Assembly (NCBI GenBank): GCA_040752855.1
Contig: JBFMHP010000019.1
Location: 62,001 to 126,000, forward strand
Origin: JBFMHP01 sp040752855
GTDB taxonomy: Bacteria > Pseudomonadota > Gammaproteobacteria > RBG-16-57-12
Length of the DNA: 64,000 bases
Direction of reading: 5' to 3'
The translations under genes and the position numbers were made by a program. Below the pieces are notes generated by a model. It searched no databases. It was given only the letters and a program-made list of their open reading frames with translations, and was not told the DNA's origin. Positions within the stretch are counted from its first letter, which is position 1. Each line of letters begins with the position of its first letter. This document shows, piece after piece, positions 59,510 through 64,000 of the stretch.

Positions 59510-60144
59510 ATAGTATGCTGACATTCAATCAAAACACCCATCCCAACCCATCGCATGCGGGTGCGGCCGCCGCGCCGTCTTGGGCGGGCGAGACCGTCAT
59601 CATCGAGCTGCCGCATGACTACAACGACGGCCACCCGGGGGAGCTCGATCTGTTGCTACCCAAGGTCTCAGTTTTGATGCGGAACGAACGGCGATGGCTG
59701 GCCTGGATCGCCCCGCCCTTTCGCATCACCTCCGACAGGCTGGCCGAACACGAAATCTCCCCCACCTCACTGCTGCAAATCCATCCAGGCCACTCAACGC
59801 AGCATTTTCGGCTGGTCCGGCGCGCATTGGCCACCGGCCGATGTGGCGTCGTCATGGCGTGGACCCATCATTGCGCCCCAGAAGAAATCGAGCATTTGCG
59901 CGATGCCGCCGCCATGGGCCAGTCCGTGTGCATCCTGTTGGTGCATGCCGCGGAATCCTCACATCCCGAGCTTGACTTCAACCTGCGATTGCGCGCCGAT
60001 GCGGGTTCGAATGACCATTGGTTCGAGGTGCTCGCATCCACCCCTTTCGCGCGCGAGTTGGCCGCGGCCTCCCCGTCCCCGACGCTCGACCCGATACATG
60101 TCCGTGGCGCCCCGCCCACGCCGTTGCAACTGTCGATCTTTTGA
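59506..60144 (+). CDS. sulA: SulA-like cell division inhibitor
   Basis: 212 residues. The central block RRWLAWIAPPFRIT and the RecA/SulA-like core (LLQIHPGHSTQHFRLVRRALATGRCGVVMAW in parts) match the SulA/ImuA family; position directly after lexA with an ATGA overlap is the pseudomonad lexA-sulA arrangement. SulA binds FtsZ and blocks division while DNA is repaired. The N-terminal 20 residues are poorly conserved, and the ATG could instead be that at 59515. ImuA is the alternative but lies with imuB/dnaE2 where present. Confidence 0.85.
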   Translation: MNSMLTFNQNTHPNPSHAGAAAAPSWAGETVIIELPHDYNDGHPGELDLLLPKVSVLMRNERRWLAWIAPPFRITSDRLAEHEISPTSLLQIHPGHSTQHFRLVRRALATGRCGVVMAWTHHCAPEEIEHLRDAAAMGQSVCILLVHAAESSHPELDFNLRLRADAGSNDHWFEVLASTPFARELAAASPSPTLDPIHVRGAPPTPLQLSIF

Positions 60145-60188
60145 GGGCGCTTGATTTATGCGAGACAGGCAATTAATTTGGTTACTGC

Positions 60189-60593
60189 ATGCATACCCCC
60201 GATACGCACGACAAGGTCCGCTTGGACAAATGGCTGTGGGCAGCCCGCTTCTATAAGACGCGCACTCTGGCCACCGAGGCCATCAACGGCGGGAAAGTCC
60301 ATGTCAACAATGAACGCGTCAAGCCATCGCGCAACCTCAAGATCGGGGATGTCCTTACCCTGAGCAAGGGGCCATACAAGATCACCGTGAATGTCGTCGG
60401 GCTGTCGGCGACGCGTGGACCGGCACCCGTGGCAGCCGCGCTCTATCAGGAAACTGAAGAAAGTATTAAAACGAGAGCGCAGCTGGCCGAGCAACTCCGC
60501 GCCCAGGGACCGAGCATGCGCGCGTTCACAAGCGGCCGTCCTACCAAGAAAGACCGCCGGCAAATCGTAAAATTCACAAAAAAATCTCAGTAA
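60189..60593 (+). CDS. hslR: Heat-shock protein 15 (HslR)
   Basis: 134-residue S4-domain protein that binds stalled 50S subunits. It opens with VRLDKWLWAARFYKTRTLA, the S4 fold signature, followed by VKPSRNLKIGDVLTLSKG and a Lys/Arg-rich tail (TKKDRRQIVKFTKKS), as in HslR. Single gene with a 45-bp gap after sulA. The start could be the ATG at 60189, giving a short N-terminal extension. Confidence 0.9.
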   Translation: MHTPDTHDKVRLDKWLWAARFYKTRTLATEAINGGKVHVNNERVKPSRNLKIGDVLTLSKGPYKITVNVVGLSATRGPAPVAAALYQETEESIKTRAQLAEQLRAQGPSMRAFTSGRPTKKDRRQIVKFTKKSQ

Positions 60594-60749
60594 ATTTTAT
60601 TTCAGCAATCTCCCCTTGCTGGACTCGCTATAATCTTTTCTTAATTTTCAATCGCAAGACCTTCACACATGCGGGAAATATCCGTAGAATGAATTTTATT
60701 TTTATGGTTCGAACCTGATACAGGCCAAACACAGAAGAAGGTTGTCCGC

Positions 60750-61202
60750 ATGTCCATGAACACATCAACAGTCGAGCGTCGATCACAATCTCACCAACTC
60801 ATCGACGAATTAATCTCGCTTCGAACCGAAATGCTTACACTCTACGGCGTGCTGGCCTCCAACAGACCATTCGAGGCGAATAGCGAGATCCTCAACATGG
60901 TGCAGGAATTTTGCCAGTCGCTGGTGGACTATACCGCCGATGGCCACTTCAGCATCTATCGCTTCATCGCCGAAAACAAAGAACGCCGCAAGAGCGTGCT
61001 CGATGTGGCGCAGAAGGTATATCCGAAGATCGCCGAGACTACGGACATCATTCTGGCCTTCAATGACAAATATGACAGTGACGAGCATTGTCAGGAATCA
61101 CTGAATGCCTTGGAAAAGGACTTGTCATACCTAGGCGAGGTCCTTGCCGACCGTATTGAGCAGGAAGACCAGATTGTTGGTGCCTTGCGGAAGGGGCGCT
61201 AG
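60750..61202 (+). CDS. rsd: Rsd/AlgQ anti-sigma70 family protein
   Basis: 150-residue helical protein. Rsd binds sigma70 in stationary phase; AlgQ is the pseudomonad relative. Visible family features are LIDELISLRTEMLTLYGVLA, QEFCQSLVDYTADGHFSIYRF and YPKIAETTDIILAFNDKYD. No DNA-binding motif, consistent with an anti-sigma factor. Start at 60750 has a GAAGAAGG site upstream. AlgQ-type regulatory roles in this organism are unknown. Confidence 0.88.
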   Translation: MSMNTSTVERRSQSHQLIDELISLRTEMLTLYGVLASNRPFEANSEILNMVQEFCQSLVDYTADGHFSIYRFIAENKERRKSVLDVAQKVYPKIAETTDIILAFNDKYDSDEHCQESLNALEKDLSYLGEVLADRIEQEDQIVGALRKGR

Positions 61203-61304
61203 GAAAGAGCTCATTGGAATAGCGCACCCCACCCCGCGAGCCACAAGGTTTCGCAGCAAAATAGGGGCGGATCTTATTGAATTTCACGCGATTGCACCGA
61301 ATCT

Positions 61305-63299
61305 ATGAATATGGGCAATTCACTTATCTTGTGGTGCAGGTCGATCATCGCCACACTCGTACTCGTGGCAGCCGCTTTCAATGCCTTGGCTGCAAGTGTT
61401 GAGTTATCTCAGGAAAGAGAGAAATTCCTCCAGGCAGAACAAGCCCTCGACAAAAACAATCAGGCATTGTTCAAGAAGCTATCGGACTCGCTGGTCAACT
61501 ATCCGCTGTATCCATATCTGAGGTATCAGTTTCTCGTCTCGAAAATCTCAAGCCTGACTCCCAAGGAAATCGAAGACTTTCAGACCCGCTACCCCGATAC
61601 GCTGCTTGCCGAGGCACTGGAGAAACGTTGGCTGATCAGGCAGGGTGAGCTTCGCAATTGGGACACCTACCTCACACATTACCAGCCCTCCGCGGACCCT
61701 GCCTTGCAGTGTTATTATCTGAGAGCCTTGTACCAATCCGGGGCGCAGAACGAGGCGATGAACCTGGTCGCGCCACTTTGGCTGGTAGCCTCCTCTCAGC
61801 CCGACTCATGCACCCCCTTGTTCGACACCTGGATCGCCAAGGGTCATCTCACCTCGGGTCTGGCGTGGCAGCGGTTTCATCTGGCCATGGGGGCAAGCAA
61901 GTACCGCCTTGCGCAGCACCTGGTGAAACACCTTGATGCGGAGCATCAGCAATGGGCGAAACACTGGCTCAACGTCAAAACCAATCCGAGCCTGGTTGCC
62001 CACTCCAAGGCGCTCAGTGAGGATACGGAAATCACCCGGATGATCGTCGCCGACGGCCTCAAGCGCTGGGCCCGGTTTGACGCCATTGCCGCAACGGACG
62101 CCTGGCAGGGCACGATCAAAGATCGTTTTTCCTTTTCCGACAGCGACCGCCATGCCATCGAAAAACGCCTGGCGCTCTCGCGCCTGCTGCAGCAGGATGA
62201 CTTGGAAGACACCGAGCTTTCTCACCTGCTCGACAATCCCGTCAATCAGGAACTGCAAGAATGGCGTATCCGCGTCGCGATCAGCCTCGGAGATTGGGAG
62301 GCCGCTCTCAACTGGCTGGACCGCATGAACCCTGATTCGCAGAATGCCCCGCGCTGGCGCTACTGGCGCGCGCGCGCATTGAGCGCCTCGGCCGGCGACA
62401 ATGAGCAGGCCGCCGGTCTCTACCAGGGGTTGGCCGCCGATCGGAGTTATTATGGCTTTTTGTCCGCCAGCCGCATCGGCGCCGAGTATCGCCTCAACGA
62501 CGCGCGGCTCGAATATCCCGACCAGGTCATGGCGCAGATCAGCACGCTTCCCGGAATCCAGCGCGCGCGTGAATTGTTCTACTTGGGAAGATTTCCTGAA
62601 GCGCGCCGTGAATGGCAAGCCACGACGCGGACACTGACCTCGGACCAACTCGCCCAAGCCGCGCGGCTTGCCGGGGAATGGGGCTGGCACGACCGCGCGA
62701 TCTTCACGCTTGCCAATACGCCATACACGGACGATCTGTCACTGCGCTTTCCGATCGTCCATCAGCAGCAGATCCTCAAAGAGACGCAAAAAAACAATCT
62801 CAACCCCTCCTGGGTCCTGGCGTTGATCCGTCAGGAAAGCGCCTTCATGCCCGATGCGCGGTCACAGGTCGGCGCCTTGGGGTTGATGCAAATCATGCCG
62901 AAAACCGGCAAGGAAATCGGCAAACGCCTGGCTGTGCCTCTCAAAAATCCGCGCGCCCTCCTCGACGCTGATCTCAATATCAAATTCGGCATCTCGTATC
63001 TCAAGTCGAACTTGAAGAACTTCAACAACAACCACATCCTGGCAACCGCCGCCTACAATGCAGGTTCGGGCAGGGTCAACAAGTGGCTGCCAAAAACCGC
63101 GCCGATGGAACCGGATCAATGGATCGAGGCCATCACCTTCCAGGAAACGCGCGACTATGTGCAGAACATCATGGCCTACAGCGTGATCTATGACTATCGC
63201 CTCGGACTGCCGAAAAAGTCCTTCCGAGAATTAATGCAGCCGGTGTATCCGCGTAATTACGACCCCAACGTGATGCACGCCAGTAACAATAATAGTTAA
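61305..63299 (+). CDS. slt: Soluble lytic transglycosylase (Slt70-like)
   Basis: 664 residues with a signal peptide (about 1-30, cleaved near AASVEL). The long helical superhelix domain spans most of the protein and the C-terminal lysozyme-like domain carries the catalytic E511 in LIRQESAFMPDA, then VGALGLMQIMPKTG and AAYNAGSGRVNKWL. It cleaves glycan strands in the periplasm, forming anhydromuropeptides. The start may be either ATG at 61305 or 61311. Its stop is 12 bp from the convergent purT stop. Confidence 0.95.
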   Translation: MNMGNSLILWCRSIIATLVLVAAAFNALAASVELSQEREKFLQAEQALDKNNQALFKKLSDSLVNYPLYPYLRYQFLVSKISSLTPKEIEDFQTRYPDTLLAEALEKRWLIRQGELRNWDTYLTHYQPSADPALQCYYLRALYQSGAQNEAMNLVAPLWLVASSQPDSCTPLFDTWIAKGHLTSGLAWQRFHLAMGASKYRLAQHLVKHLDAEHQQWAKHWLNVKTNPSLVAHSKALSEDTEITRMIVADGLKRWARFDAIAATDAWQGTIKDRFSFSDSDRHAIEKRLALSRLLQQDDLEDTELSHLLDNPVNQELQEWRIRVAISLGDWEAALNWLDRMNPDSQNAPRWRYWRARALSASAGDNEQAAGLYQGLAADRSYYGFLSASRIGAEYRLNDARLEYPDQVMAQISTLPGIQRARELFYLGRFPEARREWQATTRTLTSDQLAQAARLAGEWGWHDRAIFTLANTPYTDDLSLRFPIVHQQQILKETQKNNLNPSWVLALIRQESAFMPDARSQVGALGLMQIMPKTGKEIGKRLAVPLKNPRALLDADLNIKFGISYLKSNLKNFNNNHILATAAYNAGSGRVNKWLPKTAPMEPDQWIEAITFQETRDYVQNIMAYSVIYDYRLGLPKKSFRELMQPVYPRNYDPNVMHASNNNS

Positions 63300-63311
63300 C
63301 TGGCGTGTACC

Positions 63312-64000
63312 TCATCCTTTACTAGTGACCACCGCGGTAGCCACCTCAACGGCCCGTTTGCGCGCCTCGTTAACATTAGTGGCACGCGCCAACGCCACCC
63401 CCATGCGGCGGCGCAGGTAGGATTCGGGCTTACCGAACAGACGCAAATCGGACTCGGGCACAGCTAGTGCCTTTTCCAGATTATTAAATGTGATCGCCTT
63501 GGCTTCCAGTCCGCCGTAGATCACTGCGCTCGCGCCGGCGGCACACGACATCGCCGTATTGACGGGTAATCCCAGAATGGCGCGCGCGTGCAGCTCAAAC
63601 TCGTTCTGCCATTGTGTCGCCATGGTCACCATGCCGGTATCGTGCGGTCGTGGGCTGACCTCGCTGAACCACACCCGGTCACCTTTGACGAAGAGTTCAA
63701 CGCCGAAGATGCCTCGCCCTCCGAGCGCCTGCGTTATCTTGTGCGCAATATCCTTGGAAGCGCTTAGCGCCGCTTGGCTCATGGCCTGCGGCTGCCAGCT
63801 TTGCACATAGTCACCCCGCTCCTGGAGATGTCCGATCGGCTGGCAAAAGTGCGTTTCCACTTCGCCGCTGTCGCCCAGCGCCCGCACCGTGAGCAAGGTG
63901 ATTTCGTAATCGAAATCGATCATCTCTTCCACGATCACGCGGCCATGGCTGACTCGCCCACCGGCCATGGCGTAATCCCACGCGCGTACCACATCGTCCA
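63312..64000 (-). CDS. purT: Phosphoribosylglycinamide formyltransferase 2 (PurT), 5' end beyond window
   Basis: ATP-grasp enzyme that formylates GAR with formate in purine synthesis. About 229 C-terminal residues are visible and the frame stays open at the window edge. FDYEITLLTVRAL, HFCQPIGHLQERGDYVQSWQP, LGGRGIFGVELFV and SEVSPRPHDTGMV are characteristic of PurT and distinguish it from PurK. The C-terminal GKPESYLRRRMGVALA is complete. It converges on slt with only a 12-bp gap. Confidence 0.95.
   Translation of the reverse strand, partial: DDVVRAWDYAMAGGRVSHGRVIVEEMIDFDYEITLLTVRALGDSGEVETHFCQPIGHLQERGDYVQSWQPQAMSQAALSASKDIAHKITQALGGRGIFGVELFVKGDRVWFSEVSPRPHDTGMVTMATQWQNEFELHARAILGLPVNTAMSCAAGASAVIYGGLEAKAITFNNLEKALAVPESDLRLFGKPESYLRRRMGVALARATNVNEARKRAVEVATAVVTSKG

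Overview
The window is a GC-rich gammaproteobacterial chromosome segment. The evidence is the E. coli-like order holB-tmk-mltG-pabC-pabB-fabF-acpP-fabG-fabD-fabH-plsX-rpmF-yceD, a cysteine-free L32, a lexA-sulA pair, rsd, hslR, divergent rne/rluC and a CysB-type regulator. Multihaem cytochromes and a complete sulfate-uptake cluster suggest an environmental, possibly chemolithotrophic, Chromatiales-like lineage. That placement is inference.

Layout. 1-11.1 kb (minus strand): the fatty-acid/phospholipid/L32 operon and the folate, cell-wall, thymidylate and replication genes behind it, read from a near-consensus sigma70 promoter that leaves yceD almost leaderless. 11.2-22.2 kb (plus strand): an accessory operon of nine genes behind a consensus sigma54 promoter and two identical palindromes 41 bp apart. 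It encodes two glycine-zipper proteins, an HExxH metallopeptidase, a 719-residue protein I do not recognise, an AONS-like PLP enzyme, a peptidoglycan-binding protein, a beta-lactamase-like serine hydrolase, an M20 peptidase and an amidohydrolase. A sigma54 activator (22.2-23.6 kb) is encoded convergently. Four of the nine products begin with similar acidic/aromatic segments. This is the best candidate for an undescribed system.

24.2-32.6 kb (minus strand): sulfate acquisition, with sbp, a hydrolase, yezD, an OprP-like porin, an unknown membrane protein and cysT-cysW-cysA-cysB. 32.8-36.9 kb (plus strand): two-subunit pyruvate carboxylase and maf, with tandem duplications of gene 3' ends fused to palindromic repeats. 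37.4-40.7 kb: a beta-barrel-like protein, a DUF2207 membrane protein and LemA. 40.9-50.2 kb: an electron-transfer locus with a dihaem lipoprotein, a hexahaem protein, a 23-haem cytochrome, a 12-haem cytochrome with two atypical extra motifs, a TPR/beta-barrel outer-membrane protein, a b-type membrane protein and a membrane-anchored FeS flavoprotein. It looks like a trans-envelope electron conduit.

50.2-64 kb: an ankyrin/Sel1 protein, sppA, a HAD phosphatase, rluC divergent from rne, an EEP hydrolase, lexA-sulA with overlapping SOS boxes, hslR, rsd, slt and the end of purT. In relatives as I recall them, sppA, maf and yceD lie close together. Here they are separated by roughly 40 kb of accessory DNA. 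I saw no tRNA, rRNA, CRISPR array, insertion sequence or phage genes.
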